A DNA stretch of 64,000 nt from contig QAYY01000016.1 in the NCBI GenBank assembly GCA_003054665.1, forward strand, positions 115,000 to 178,999, written 5' to 3'. The stretch's first letter is position 1. Each line of letters starts with the position of its first letter. This stretch comes from Opitutaceae bacterium EW11. Lineage in GTDB: Bacteria > Verrucomicrobiota > Verrucomicrobiia > Opitutales > Opitutaceae. Positions 38,105 through 47,175 of the stretch are shown in pieces. The notes beneath the pieces were generated by a model. It was given only the letters and a program-made list of their open reading frames with translations. It did not search any database and had not been told where the DNA came from. Position numbers and translations under genes: made by a program.

Positions 38105-38182
38105 GGCTCGGCGCGGGAACGCGCCGAGCCCGCAAGCGCCTACTTCCGCGATCGACTCCAGCGCCACGCTTGCGGGTGGCGC
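38105..38182. terminator. Cluster of overlapping hairpins between convergent GH29 and AraC genes
   Basis: A perfect 11-bp stem with a GGAA loop (38105-38115 with 38120-38130) begins 14 nt after the fucosidase stop. Overlapping it is a 10-bp inverted repeat (38129-38138 with 38167-38176), and inside that a 7-bp stem (38161-38167 with 38176-38182). No T-tract follows. The first hairpin likely protects or ends the fucosidase message; the others face the AraC gene. Confidence 0.5.
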
Positions 38183-38235
38183 AACGCGTCCCTGCGGCGC
38201 GAAAAGGCCTCGGGCCCGCGTTGGGCCCCCGGCAA

Positions 38236-39114
38236 TCAACTCTCCATCGAGTGGGCCCGCAGGAAACCCGCGGGCGAGAGGCCGTGGACGCGCTTGAACG
38301 TCCGCGAAAAGTGGAAGGGATCCATCCCGAAGCCGTCCGCGATTTCGCGCACCATCCACCTGCCTTCCTGAAGCAGCGTGGCGGCATGGTTCATCTTCAA
38401 TCGCATCAACAATTGATAGGGCGCCTGGCCGGAGAAACGCGCGAACAGGCGGCTGAAATACGCCGGCGCCACATGGCACGCCGCAGCGGCCTCCGCGGCG
38501 GTTCGAAGCGAAAGATAGTTGTTCTCCAGGTAGGCGCGGCAGCGGCTGAATGTCTGGTACGCCTGCTGCGTCCGGGCCGCCTCCGGCAACCTCGCCTCCG
38601 AAAGCATGAGGAGCAGGATCTGGCCCTCGAGCGCCGCGATCCGAGCGGCGGCGCCGGTCCCGCGCCGTCCGGCCGAAAGCAGATGCTCGAACGCCGCCTG
38701 GACTTCGTCGACCGACTCGACGGCGTAACATCCGCCCGCCGCGACCCCGGCGGTGCGCATCAGCCCCTGCACCTCCGTGCCGCAGAAGTTCACGAAGTAC
38801 TTCGAAAGCCGGTCCTCCGGATGGGTGCGGATGACATGCGGCATTCTCGGCCCATAGGCAAACACCGCTCCGCGCGACAGGGCATAGGTCCGACCGCCGA
38901 GCGCCACGGTCCCCTTCCCACCGACGACAAACTCGAGCGTCAGGTACGGGTAACGCTGCCGGCGGATTTCATAGTCAGCGGCGCAGCGTTCCCAACCGCC
39001 GCAGACGACCGCGAAACCGGTGTTTCTTTTCGGCCGCTGGTCCAGATAAAACCGGCGCGCGTCCGCCACCTGGTTCGACATCAACGGCGGAGGGGGAATG
39101 GTGGGCTTTGCCAT
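38236..39114 (-). CDS. AraC-family transcriptional regulator, probably of fucose genes
   Basis: This 292-residue protein has an N-terminal cupin-type ligand domain (YLTLEFVVGGKGTVALGGRTYALSRGAVFAYGPRMPH, about 57-93). A C-terminal pair of helix-turn-helix motifs follows (LRTAAEAAAACHVAPAYFSRLFARFSGQAPYQ and WMVREIADGFGMDPFHFSRTFKRVHGLSPAGF). AraC proteins of this layout activate sugar-use genes when they bind their ligand. It is divergent from fucU across 114 bp and convergent with the alpha-fucosidase gene, so control of the fucose set is the natural inference. The ligand is not proven. Confidence 0.9.
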   Translation of the reverse strand: MAKPTIPPPPLMSNQVADARRFYLDQRPKRNTGFAVVCGGWERCAADYEIRRQRYPYLTLEFVVGGKGTVALGGRTYALSRGAVFAYGPRMPHVIRTHPEDRLSKYFVNFCGTEVQGLMRTAGVAAGGCYAVESVDEVQAAFEHLLSAGRRGTGAAARIAALEGQILLLMLSEARLPEAARTQQAYQTFSRCRAYLENNYLSLRTAAEAAAACHVAPAYFSRLFARFSGQAPYQLLMRLKMNHAATLLQEGRWMVREIADGFGMDPFHFSRTFKRVHGLSPAGFLRAHSMES

Positions 39115-39228
39115 GCCACACGCGGTTACCGGGACGGGCGTTTCAGGTCAACGATCGTCATGCTTAGGACAAGAACAGCCATTGGCCGCGCCTGTGGGTT
39201 GGGGTAAACTCCGTCAACTCCCTCCGGC
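39115..39228. promoter_or_regulatory. Divergent AraC/fucU promoter region
   Basis: This 114-bp region separates the AraC-type regulator from the fucU-led operon and should contain the activator site and both promoters. I see no clean palindrome; AraC-type sites are usually direct repeats, which cannot be assigned here by eye. Confidence 0.4.
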
Positions 39229-39618
39229 ATGCTGCGCACCGGCATTCTCAACCCCGCCCTGCTTTCGCTTCTCGCGCGCGTCCGCCACACGAACACCCTC
39301 GTGATCGCGGATCGCGGTTTTCCGTTCTGGCCGCAGATCGAGACGCTGGACCTCTCGCTCGTCGACGGCATCCCGACCGTGGCCCAGGTGCTCGACGCGC
39401 TCCGTCCGAATTTCGTCATGGGGCGCGTATTCGCCGCGCGCGAATTCACGGAGGTCAACACCCCCGCGACGGTGGAGGCCCTGAGATCGCGGCTGGGCGA
39501 AGTCCCGCTCGTGCTCGAGCCGCATGTCGAATTCAAGCGCCGCGTTCCGCAGGCGATCGGCCTGATCCGGACCGGCGACACCGTCCAATACGCCAATCTC
39601 ATCATCGAGTCCGCCTGA
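39229..39618 (+). CDS. fucU: RbsD/FucU family mutarotase, probably L-fucose mutarotase
   Basis: This 129-residue protein belongs to the RbsD/FucU family, which interconverts sugar anomers. The pattern LARVRHTNTLVIADRGFPFWP with the conserved His and Asp, LVDGIPTVAQVLDAL and the C-terminal RTGDTVQYANLIIESA fit the family. It opens a four-gene set with an aldo/keto reductase 14 bp downstream, a zinc dehydrogenase and a FucP-like transporter. Conversion between alpha- and beta-L-fucose would supply the anomer the dehydrogenase needs. RbsD-type ribose or a related sugar is an alternative, but the context favours fucose. Confidence 0.85.
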   Translation: MLRTGILNPALLSLLARVRHTNTLVIADRGFPFWPQIETLDLSLVDGIPTVAQVLDALRPNFVMGRVFAAREFTEVNTPATVEALRSRLGEVPLVLEPHVEFKRRVPQAIGLIRTGDTVQYANLIIESA

Positions 39619-39632
39619 CGGGCCAACTTCCC

Positions 39633-40586
39633 ATGCATCGCCGCCTCCTCGGAAAAACAGGATTGTCCGTCTCGGTTCTCAGTTTCGGCGCATCGTCGCT
39701 GGGCGGCGTCTTCCGCCAGACCGACGACCGCGAGAGTATCCGCGCTGTCCATACCGCGCTCGATCTCGGCATCAACTTCATCGATGTCTCGCCGTACTAC
39801 GGGGCGACCCGCGCCGAGACGGTCCTTGGCAAGGCTCTCCGCGAGGTGAAGCGCGACCGCTACTTTCTGGCGACCAAGGTCGGCCAGTACGGCGAGGGCG
39901 AATTCGATTTCTCCGCCGCGCGGGTGAAACGGAGCCTGGACGAGAGCTGCGCGCGACTCGGCGTCGACTACATCGACGTTCTCCAATGCCACGACATCGA
40001 GTTCGTCTCGCTCGATCAGATCGTGAACGAAACGCTGCCGGCCCTCCACGAATTGAAGAAGGCAGGACGGATCGGCCACGTCGGCATCACCGGCCTGCCG
40101 CTGAAGATCTTCCGCTGCGTCATCGATCGGGTTCCGGCCGGCACGGTGGAAACCATCCTTTCGTTCTGCCACTACGAGTTGAACGACACGTCGCTCGAGC
40201 CGCTCCTCCCGTATCTCAAGGAAAAGGGCATCGGTGCGATCAACGCGTCGCCGACGGGCATGGGGCTCCTGACCGAGCGCGGCGTCCCCTCGTGGCACCC
40301 GGCTCCGCCCGCCCTCGTCGCGGGATGCAAGCAAGCCGTCGCGTACTGCGCCTCCCGGGGGGTCGACATCGTGAAGCTCGCGGTCCAGTTCGCCATCGCC
40401 CACCCCGGGATTGCGACAACCCTCGTCGGCACGGCCAACCCCGACAACATCCGCAAGAACATCGCGTACGCGGAGGAGCCGATCGACTTCGAGTTGATGG
40501 CCCGTGTGCTCGAAATCCTCCGGCCCGTGCACAACCACAATTTCACCCGCGGCCGCCCGGAAAACCGCGACGAGGTTCTCGCGTAG
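39633..40586 (+). CDS. Aldo/keto reductase, probable L-fucose (L-galactose-type) dehydrogenase
   Basis: This 317-residue NAD(P)-dependent TIM-barrel enzyme has the aldo/keto reductase tetrad: Asp in FIDVSPYYG with Tyr nearby, Lys in YFLATKVGQYG and His in DVLQCHDIEF. The LSFGASSLGGVFRQTDDRESIRAVHTALDLGINF start and the late LVGTANPDNIRKNIAY resemble plant L-galactose dehydrogenase and bacterial L-fucose dehydrogenases. The likely reaction is oxidation of L-fucose to L-fucono-lactone, the first step of the non-phosphorylating pathway. No lactonase of the usual amidohydrolase type follows. Confidence 0.85.
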   Translation: MHRRLLGKTGLSVSVLSFGASSLGGVFRQTDDRESIRAVHTALDLGINFIDVSPYYGATRAETVLGKALREVKRDRYFLATKVGQYGEGEFDFSAARVKRSLDESCARLGVDYIDVLQCHDIEFVSLDQIVNETLPALHELKKAGRIGHVGITGLPLKIFRCVIDRVPAGTVETILSFCHYELNDTSLEPLLPYLKEKGIGAINASPTGMGLLTERGVPSWHPAPPALVAGCKQAVAYCASRGVDIVKLAVQFAIAHPGIATTLVGTANPDNIRKNIAYAEEPIDFELMARVLEILRPVHNHNFTRGRPENRDEVLA

Positions 40587-40660
40587 CCGTTTTCGCCCGC
40601 ACCTCCGAGGGCAGAGTCCCGCTGTCAGGCACCGATCCGTTTCCCGTCCCGTCTCCGACC

Positions 40661-41692
40661 ATGAAGAGTCTCGTTCTTGAAAAGCCCGGTGTTCTGGTCG
40701 CGGCCGAAGCCGCCGAGCCGCCGAAGCCCGGACCGGGCGAGGCGTTGGTCCGCGTGCATCGCGTCGGCGTCTGCGGCACGGACCTGCACGCCTTCAACGG
40801 CAAGCAGCCATTCTTCTCCTATCCGCGCATCCTCGGCCACGAGTTGGGCGTCGAGGTGCTGGCCGTGGGCGAAGGCGTCACGCACATCGGCGTCGGCAGC
40901 CGCTGCGCGGTCGAGCCGTACCTCAATTGCGGCCGCTGCATCGCCTGCCGCCAGGGAAAGTCGAACTGCTGCTGCGATATTCGCGTGATGGGCGTGCACG
41001 TCGACGGCGGCCAGCGCGAGCGCTTGATCGTGCCCGCGGTGAAACTCCATCCGTCGCCCAAGCTCAGCTACGACCAGCTCGCGCTCGTGGAAACGCTCGG
41101 GATCGGCGCCCACGCCGTCCAGCGCGCCGCCGTGAGCCAGGGCGAGACGGTCGCCGTGATCGGCGCGGGGCCCATCGGACTGTCCGTGATCCAGTTTGCC
41201 GTCGCCGCCGGCGCGCGTGTGCTAGTGATCGATGTGAACGAAGGCCGCCTCGGTTTCTGCCGCGACAAGCTGAAGCTCGCTCCGGGCGATCTGATCGACG
41301 CCCGCACGACGAAGGTCGTCGACCGGCTGAAGGAGTTGACCAACGGCGATCTCCCCACCGCGGTATTCGACGCCACGGGCAACGCCGCCTCGATGAACGG
41401 CGCCTTCGAGTTCCCTGCGCACGGCGGACGCCTGACGTTCGTCGGTCTGTTCCAGGGCGACGTGACCTTCAACGATCCGAATTTCCACCGCCGCGAACTG
41501 ACGCTTCTCGCGAGCCGCAACTCGAACCCGGCCGAGTTCCGCCGCATCATCGGGCTCGTTGAGCAGGGCAAAGTGGATACGAGTCCCTGGATCACGCACC
41601 GGGCGCGTCTGTCGGAGGTTCCGCCGCTGTTTCCCTCCTGGACCAAGCCGGAAGCCGGCGTGCTGAAGGCGATGATTGAAGTCTCGCCGTAA
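40661..41692 (+). CDS. Zinc-dependent alcohol dehydrogenase of the sorbitol/threonine dehydrogenase type
   Basis: This 343-residue enzyme has the catalytic-zinc region GVCGTDLHAFNG (Cys and Asp), GHELGVEV (His and Glu) and the structural-zinc loop CGRCIACRQGKSNCC. The NAD-binding motif VIGAGPIGL and the Asp in VLVIDVNEGRL indicate NAD preference. It lies between the fucose dehydrogenase and transporter genes. It could oxidise a later intermediate, such as 2-keto-3-deoxy-fuconate, or lactaldehyde or propanediol, but the substrate is not evident. ATG 40661 was chosen; the longer open frame upstream shadows the reductase gene. Confidence 0.88.
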   Translation: MKSLVLEKPGVLVAAEAAEPPKPGPGEALVRVHRVGVCGTDLHAFNGKQPFFSYPRILGHELGVEVLAVGEGVTHIGVGSRCAVEPYLNCGRCIACRQGKSNCCCDIRVMGVHVDGGQRERLIVPAVKLHPSPKLSYDQLALVETLGIGAHAVQRAAVSQGETVAVIGAGPIGLSVIQFAVAAGARVLVIDVNEGRLGFCRDKLKLAPGDLIDARTTKVVDRLKELTNGDLPTAVFDATGNAASMNGAFEFPAHGGRLTFVGLFQGDVTFNDPNFHRRELTLLASRNSNPAEFRRIIGLVEQGKVDTSPWITHRARLSEVPPLFPSWTKPEAGVLKAMIEVSP

Positions 41693-41735
41693 TCTCTCCG
41701 CCTCGACAAACGTTTCTCGCCCGACCCCACCCCGC

Positions 41736-43265
41736 ATGACCACGTCGCCCCCCCCCGAACTCCCGCCTGCCCGCAAATCCAGCCTGTTCGCCAATCCCGA
41801 AGGCGGCACCTACGTCGTCCCGTTCGTCCTCGTCACGTCGCTGTTCCTCCTCTGGGGCTTCTGCAACGGGATGATCGACGTGATGGACAAGCATTTCCAG
41901 GAGGAGCTGCACCTCACGCTGGCGCAGTCGGCCTGGGTGCAGTTTGCCCACTACCTCGGCTATTTCCTCATGGCGCTCCCCGCCGGCTGGATCGCCAGCA
42001 AGATTGGATACAAGGGCGGCATCATCGCCGGTCTCCTGATGGTCGCGGCGGGCGGTTTCTGGTTCATCCCCGCCACGCACATCTCGTCGTTCTGGGCCTT
42101 TCTCCTCGGCGTCTGCACCATCGCCGCCGGTCTCACCTTTTTGGAGACGGTGGCCAACCCGTACACCACGGTGCTCGGGCCGAAGGAGTTCGCCGCCACG
42201 CGCATCAATCTCGCCCAGTCCTGCAACGGCATCGGCTGGATCTTCGGCCCGCTCGCCGGGACGGCGTTCTTTTATTCGACCGACTCTGCCGGCCGCAGCA
42301 CCGGCGCGCAGACGCTCTGGATCCCGTACGCCGGTGTCGGCGTGGTCGTGCTCATTCTCGCCGTCGTCTTTTTCAAGGCCCGCATCCCCGACATCAAGAC
42401 AAGCGACGACTACCACCTCGACGATCAACCCGCCGGCAGCAAAGGCGCGGTCAACCTGAACATCTGCCCGCGCTGGGTCGCCATGCTGGTGCTCTGGCTC
42501 AATCTCGCCGTGCTCGCCACGGCGATCGGCATGATCGCCTCCGCCATCGCGTCCATCAACAGCATGAACGAGGCGCTGGGCCTGAAGGTCCTTCTCGTCA
42601 CCGCCGGCACGCTCCTCGCGATCGGGACGCTCTTCCTGCTCGTGAAGCCCGGAGCCGTCACCTACCGCAGCATCTGGACGCACCCGCATTTCTCCTCGGC
42701 GACCATCGCGCAGTTCTTCTACGTCGCCGCCCAGTCCGGAATCTTCGCCTACTTCATCAACTACCTGACCTCGGAAGCCCCGGTCAAAATCACGAACCAG
42801 ACGGCCTCCACCCTCGCGTCCCTCGGTTTCTTCTGCTTCCTCGCCGGTCGTTTCTCCGGCGCCGGGCTGCTCAAGAAATTCGCGCCGCACAAGGTCCTCG
42901 GCATCTACGCCCTCGTGAACGTGCTCATGTGCGGCGTCATCATGATGAAGCTGGGCTGGATCTCGGTCGTGGCGCTTTTCCTCAGCTATTTCTTCATGTC
43001 GGTCATGTTCCCGACCATCTTCGCGCTCGGCATCTTCGGCCTCGGAGCGCGGGCGAAAAAGGCGTCGGCCTTCATCGTCATGGCGATCATGGGCGGCGCC
43101 ATCATGCCCAAGCTGATGGGCCACGTGGCCGACGTTCACGGCATGTCGCAAGGCTTCATCGTCCCGCTGGCGTGTTTCCTCGTCGTCGCGGCGTACGGTT
43201 TCTCCTGGAGCAAACTGAGCGGCGCCGAGCGCCTCGCCGCCCCCTCGCTCGCCGGCAAACACTGA
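41736..43265 (+). CDS. fucP: L-fucose:H+ symporter-like MFS transporter (FucP family)
   Basis: This 509-residue inner-membrane protein has 12 predicted helices and strong FucP features: FLLWGFCNGMIDVMDKHFQEEL in helix 1, FAHYLGYFLMALPAGWIASKIGYK, LTFLETVANPYTTVLG and RINLAQSCNGIGWIFGPLAG. E. coli FucP is about 438 residues; the extra length is mainly an N-terminal Pro-rich stretch and a longer central loop. It would import the L-fucose released by the secreted GH29 enzyme. It closes the fucU-AKR-dehydrogenase set, 43 bp after the dehydrogenase. Confidence 0.9.
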   Translation: MTTSPPPELPPARKSSLFANPEGGTYVVPFVLVTSLFLLWGFCNGMIDVMDKHFQEELHLTLAQSAWVQFAHYLGYFLMALPAGWIASKIGYKGGIIAGLLMVAAGGFWFIPATHISSFWAFLLGVCTIAAGLTFLETVANPYTTVLGPKEFAATRINLAQSCNGIGWIFGPLAGTAFFYSTDSAGRSTGAQTLWIPYAGVGVVVLILAVVFFKARIPDIKTSDDYHLDDQPAGSKGAVNLNICPRWVAMLVLWLNLAVLATAIGMIASAIASINSMNEALGLKVLLVTAGTLLAIGTLFLLVKPGAVTYRSIWTHPHFSSATIAQFFYVAAQSGIFAYFINYLTSEAPVKITNQTASTLASLGFFCFLAGRFSGAGLLKKFAPHKVLGIYALVNVLMCGVIMMKLGWISVVALFLSYFFMSVMFPTIFALGIFGLGARAKKASAFIVMAIMGGAIMPKLMGHVADVHGMSQGFIVPLACFLVVAAYGFSWSKLSGAERLAAPSLAGKH

Positions 43266-43276
43266 GTGTCCGAGGC

Positions 43277-43291
43277 GCGGCCCTCGGCCGC
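43277..43291 (+). terminator. Short GC hairpin after fucP
   Basis: GCGGCC and GGCCGC pair perfectly around the loop CTC, 11 nt after the fucP stop. There is no T-tract, so this is a weak terminator candidate for the fucose operon. Confidence 0.3.
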
Positions 43292-43433
43292 ATCGAAGCC
43301 CCATCGAGCCCGGATCGCGTAACGCACACCGGGCTCCCCGCGGGAGGCGTGATACCGGCCCGGTACGGCCGGTGGGTGGAATCTCGGCCGGCCGGCGGTT
43401 GAACAAGTCCGCATCGCGCCGGGTCCAACGCGT

Positions 43434-44369
43434 GTGTCATTCCGCGCCCGACCAGATCGAAAACTGACGGACGAACTTCTCCGCGTCCTTCGCGAAGAGA
43501 TCGATCAAACCGCCCGCGCGGTCGCCGACGGGCGGCAAGCCGAGCGCAAGCGGATCCAGCGGGCTCGAAAAGGAACGAAACGCTCCCGAGCGCTGCTGCG
43601 CCTCCTCCGCTCGCAGGCACCTTCGGTTTACGACGTGGAGAACCCCTGGCTGCGCGATTCTGCCCGCAAGCTCTCATCCCTTCGCGACGCCGACGCCCTC
43701 GTGGAAGCCTGCGATCGTCTCGCACGGAGCGACAGCGACGCGACGTCCAAGCGCGCGCTGGCCCAGCTCAAGGCCGCCCTCTCCCGCTGGCGCCGCGAAA
43801 GCCGACCCGATACGGCGACGGTCGAACGCGAGCTCGGCCGCTTCGTCGAGCGACTTGGCGAATCCACGCAGCGACTGAAGCGGGTCACGCTTCCGCCTGG
43901 AGATTTCGACGCCCTCGCGCCCGAGCTGCAGAAGCTCTACCGGCAGGCGCGTCGGGCCTTCCAGACCGCCTATGAGCAACCCAGCGCGCCGGCGTTTCAC
44001 GCCTGGAGAAAGGCGACCAAGCGCCTGTCCTACGCAATCCGCTTCCTCCGCTGCGCGTGGCCTGGCGAAATCAAGGTGTTCGGGAAAACGCTGAAGAAGA
44101 TCGGATCCCTGCTCGGCGATGATCACGACTTGGCGATGCTCGAAACTTTCCTGCGCGATCACGCCGCCATCGCGCGTCCATCCTCTGCCCATCTCCTCAA
44201 TCGACTGAGAATCGAGGTGGCGCGTCTGCGCGGCGAAGCCGAACCTCTAGGCCAGCGCGCCTTCGCCCTGAAACCCCGAGCCTTCGCCGAAGCGATGAAC
44301 TCCTGGTGGGCCGCCGCTCGCCGCCCGAGAACTCGCAAGGCGGGTCCAGCGTCCAAGTCGGACCACTGA
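43434..44369 (+). CDS. CHAD domain protein
   Basis: This 311-residue protein is made almost entirely of helices rich in Arg, Lys and His, as in CHAD domains, which bind polyphosphate. Repeated patterns are RKGTKRSRALLRLLRSQ, LRDSARKLSSLRDADALVEA and the second-half equivalents FHAWRKATKRLSYAIRFLRCAWP and KIGSLLGDDHDLAMLETFL. It has no CYTH domain and no polyphosphate kinase beside it. The GTG start at 43434 is the only reasonable one. It follows fucP but shares no obvious role with it. Confidence 0.85.
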   Translation: MSFRARPDRKLTDELLRVLREEIDQTARAVADGRQAERKRIQRARKGTKRSRALLRLLRSQAPSVYDVENPWLRDSARKLSSLRDADALVEACDRLARSDSDATSKRALAQLKAALSRWRRESRPDTATVERELGRFVERLGESTQRLKRVTLPPGDFDALAPELQKLYRQARRAFQTAYEQPSAPAFHAWRKATKRLSYAIRFLRCAWPGEIKVFGKTLKKIGSLLGDDHDLAMLETFLRDHAAIARPSSAHLLNRLRIEVARLRGEAEPLGQRAFALKPRAFAEAMNSWWAAARRPRTRKAGPASKSDH

Positions 44370-44388
44370 CCGGCCAAGGGATTTTGTT

Positions 44389-44405
44389 GCCCAGGACTGC
44401 TGGGC
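44389..44405 (+). other. Small hairpin before the DUF3857 gene
   Basis: GCCCAG and CTGGGC pair perfectly around the loop GACTG, 17 bp before the GTG start of the next gene. A T-rich patch lies upstream rather than downstream. On the minus strand it would be a hairpin followed by CAACAAAATCC, so it is not a good terminator in either direction. Confidence 0.3.
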
Positions 44406-44421
44406 GAGGCTGAGTAGGCAC

Positions 44422-47094
44422 GTGTTGCGCGGGTCCTGCTTCCTCCTGTCCTTCGTCTTGTTGTCTGCGTTGGGCGCGTACGGCGCCGATGCCTCCCGGG
44501 TTCGCCTGGCTCCGGAGCCTTCCTGGCTCGAAAGCAGGCCCAAATCAGACGATGCGGCCGAACCGCCGGAACCCTCAGGCTCCGGGCTGTATTACCTGCT
44601 CCTCGACTCGCAAACACAGGTGGAAAAGCAGGAGGCGTATGCACGGATCGTCTACAAGATCACGTCGGCCCAAGGCCTCCAGACCGCCTCTCAGGTGAGT
44701 GTCACTTTCGACCCGTTGTACGAGTGGATCGACTTCCATCGGCTCGAGGTTCGACGCGACGGCAAAGTCGAAAACCGGCTTTCGCTCGAAAAGATGCAGG
44801 TCATCCAGCAGGAGCGCGACCTCGACCGTTTTCAATACAACGGCCAGCTCACGGCGTTCTTCGTTCTCGACGACATTCGCGTGGGCGACGTCGTCGATTA
44901 TTCGTTCACGCGCCGCGGTCGGAATCCGATCTTCGGTTCGCATTACGGGGACGTCCAATGGAGCACCTGGTACGCGCCTATCCGCCGGGAATGGATCCGG
45001 CTCATCACGTCGACCGAGCGCCCGCTGGCCCAGCAACAGCTCGGCGACTCTCCGCTGACCAGCAAGACCAGCACCGTCGGCAGCGAGGTCGTGCGCGAAT
45101 GGTCCGCCAGCGACGTCAAGGCCATCACGGTCGAGCCGGACACGCCGGGCTGGTATATGCCTTTTTCATTCCTCCAGCTGACGGACTCTCAGAGCTGGCA
45201 GGAAGTGGTGGTGTGGGCCCTGCCGCTCTACGCGCCGACCGAGCCGTCCGAAGGGTTTCGGGCCAAAGCGCGAGCCCTGGCGGCCAACGCAGGACCGCGT
45301 GGCGACGCGATCGCCGCGGTTCTGGATTTCGTGCAGCACGACATTCGCTACCTCGGCATGGAGCTGGGACCGCGTTCGCACGCTCCCGGCGACCCCGAAC
45401 ACGTGCTCGAAGTGCGTTACGGCGACTGCAAGGACAAGTCCCGGCTCCTCTGCGCGCTCCTGCGGGAAATCGGCGTATCCGCTGTTCCTGCACTCACTCA
45501 CTCGCGGCGAAGTCGCACGCTTCCCGAGTGGCTGCCGTCCATCGAGGCGTTCGACCATGTCATCGTTCGGATCCAGCACGGCGGGCGTACTTACTGGGTG
45601 GACCCGACGCTCACCGACCAGTCCGGCACCCTCGAAAACCGCGCGCTTCCCAACTACGTCTGGGCCCTGCCGATCGCTCCCCGCTCGACCGATCTGGAGC
45701 GCGTGGAGAACGGCTCCAGCGGCGAGGCGCTGCTCGTGCCGAGCCTTTCCTATCGCGAAGAGCCGAAGCGGACCAAAGGCGCCGCCGCCGTCCAACACCA
45801 GCGCGCGCCGCGCTCGGAGATCGAGGTCGTAGAAACCTTCCGGCTCGGCCAGCCCGGGGAACCGGCCGAACTCCAGGTCGAATCCACCTACCGCGGGCTC
45901 GCCGCCGATTCCATGCGTTCGTATCTTCGTCGCACGCCGAAGGAGGACGTGGCGCGCAACTTTCTGAACCACCGGGCCAAGCTGATGCCGAAGATCGAAC
46001 CGCGAGGCCAGCCGGCCTGGCAGGACGACGAAATCGCCAACGAAATCCGGATCGATCACCGCTACCGCGTACCGGACCTCTGGAAAAAGGAAGACGGGCA
46101 GCAGGTGCTGGTCGCCGAGCTGTATCCGTCATTGCTTCACGACTACACCTCCGCACCCGAGACGCTCGTGCGGACTGCTCCGATGAGCCTTCCCTATCCG
46201 TTCCGCGTGGCGACCCGCACGATCGTGCACCTGCCGGAGGAATGGAACCTGCGCGAAGAAGACACGCGAATTGAAGACGAGGCTTTCACCGGCCGGGCGA
46301 CGGTCGCCAAGTCGGGCAACATCGTCACCCTCTCCTACGAACTTGCCACCCTCGACGACCACGTCGCACCCAGCCGCATGGCCGAGTTCGCCCGACATCT
46401 CCGGCAACTCCGGGAAAAGCTGGGCTACAGCTTCACGTTCAATCCGGAGATCGCGAAGCGGAACGCGACGTTTCGCCTCAACAAGACTTATTTGGCAGTC
46501 GGACTCGGGGCCGTCATCGGCTGGACCGCCCTGGCCTTCTGGGTCTTCCGGCGCCCCTGGCGCCTTCATCAGCCTCCGCTCGTGTCCCCGCCGGCGGACC
46601 TTGTGGGACTCGGCGGCTGGCTCGTGTTGGTGATCTTCGGGATCATCTGCCGGGCAATCACCCAGGTGGTGTTTATCGTGACGGGGCACCGGGCCATGTT
46701 CGACGGCCGTGTTTGGGACCGCTTCGCGGCAGGGGCCCACGTGACCTTCTGCGTGGAATTGGCGATGCAGCTCGGGTTGCTGGTCCTTTTCGTCTTGTCG
46801 ATCGTGACGTTCTTCCGACGCCACCGGATCTTCCCCCTCCTCTTTGTGGCCAATTTCGCCGGTGTCGCGCTGTTCACGCTCGTGGACTCCGTGCTGGTCG
46901 CGAACCTGATCGGCTGGAGCGAGGCCAACACGATGGAGATCGTGGGTACTGTTCCGGCACTGGTGATCGCCGGCGCCATCTGGGTTCCGTACGCCTTTGT
47001 CTCGCGCCGGGTAAAAGCCACGTTCGTCCACGGCTCGGCTTCGAAACCGGAGGCCACCCCGCCAGAGCCCCCTCCGCTGGTGCTCGCCGAATAG
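44422..47094 (+). CDS. DUF3857 / transglutaminase-like membrane protein with DUF2569-type tail
   Basis: This 890-residue exported protein has a GTG start and a signal peptide (about residues 1-23). An N-terminal DUF3857 region is followed by a transglutaminase-like domain with Cys in VRYGDCKDKSRLLCALLREIG, His in IEAFDHVIVRI and Asp in YWVDPTL, a complete triad. After a beta-rich part to about residue 690 come five membrane helices beginning LVGLGGWLVLVIFGIICR, which resemble DUF2569. The family acts in the periplasm, but substrates are unknown. The Cys-His-Asp set suggests real peptidase or acyl-transfer chemistry. Confidence 0.85.
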   Translation: MLRGSCFLLSFVLLSALGAYGADASRVRLAPEPSWLESRPKSDDAAEPPEPSGSGLYYLLLDSQTQVEKQEAYARIVYKITSAQGLQTASQVSVTFDPLYEWIDFHRLEVRRDGKVENRLSLEKMQVIQQERDLDRFQYNGQLTAFFVLDDIRVGDVVDYSFTRRGRNPIFGSHYGDVQWSTWYAPIRREWIRLITSTERPLAQQQLGDSPLTSKTSTVGSEVVREWSASDVKAITVEPDTPGWYMPFSFLQLTDSQSWQEVVVWALPLYAPTEPSEGFRAKARALAANAGPRGDAIAAVLDFVQHDIRYLGMELGPRSHAPGDPEHVLEVRYGDCKDKSRLLCALLREIGVSAVPALTHSRRSRTLPEWLPSIEAFDHVIVRIQHGGRTYWVDPTLTDQSGTLENRALPNYVWALPIAPRSTDLERVENGSSGEALLVPSLSYREEPKRTKGAAAVQHQRAPRSEIEVVETFRLGQPGEPAELQVESTYRGLAADSMRSYLRRTPKEDVARNFLNHRAKLMPKIEPRGQPAWQDDEIANEIRIDHRYRVPDLWKKEDGQQVLVAELYPSLLHDYTSAPETLVRTAPMSLPYPFRVATRTIVHLPEEWNLREEDTRIEDEAFTGRATVAKSGNIVTLSYELATLDDHVAPSRMAEFARHLRQLREKLGYSFTFNPEIAKRNATFRLNKTYLAVGLGAVIGWTALAFWVFRRPWRLHQPPLVSPPADLVGLGGWLVLVIFGIICRAITQVVFIVTGHRAMFDGRVWDRFAAGAHVTFCVELAMQLGLLVLFVLSIVTFFRRHRIFPLLFVANFAGVALFTLVDSVLVANLIGWSEANTMEIVGTVPALVIAGAIWVPYAFVSRRVKATFVHGSASKPEATPPEPPPLVLAE

Positions 47095-47175
47095 AGCAGA
47101 ATACGTCAGCGCAACCGTCGTGGACCCTGGCGACGCCGCTTGCCGGATCTGCGGCGGGAGGTTCAATGCGTTCCC

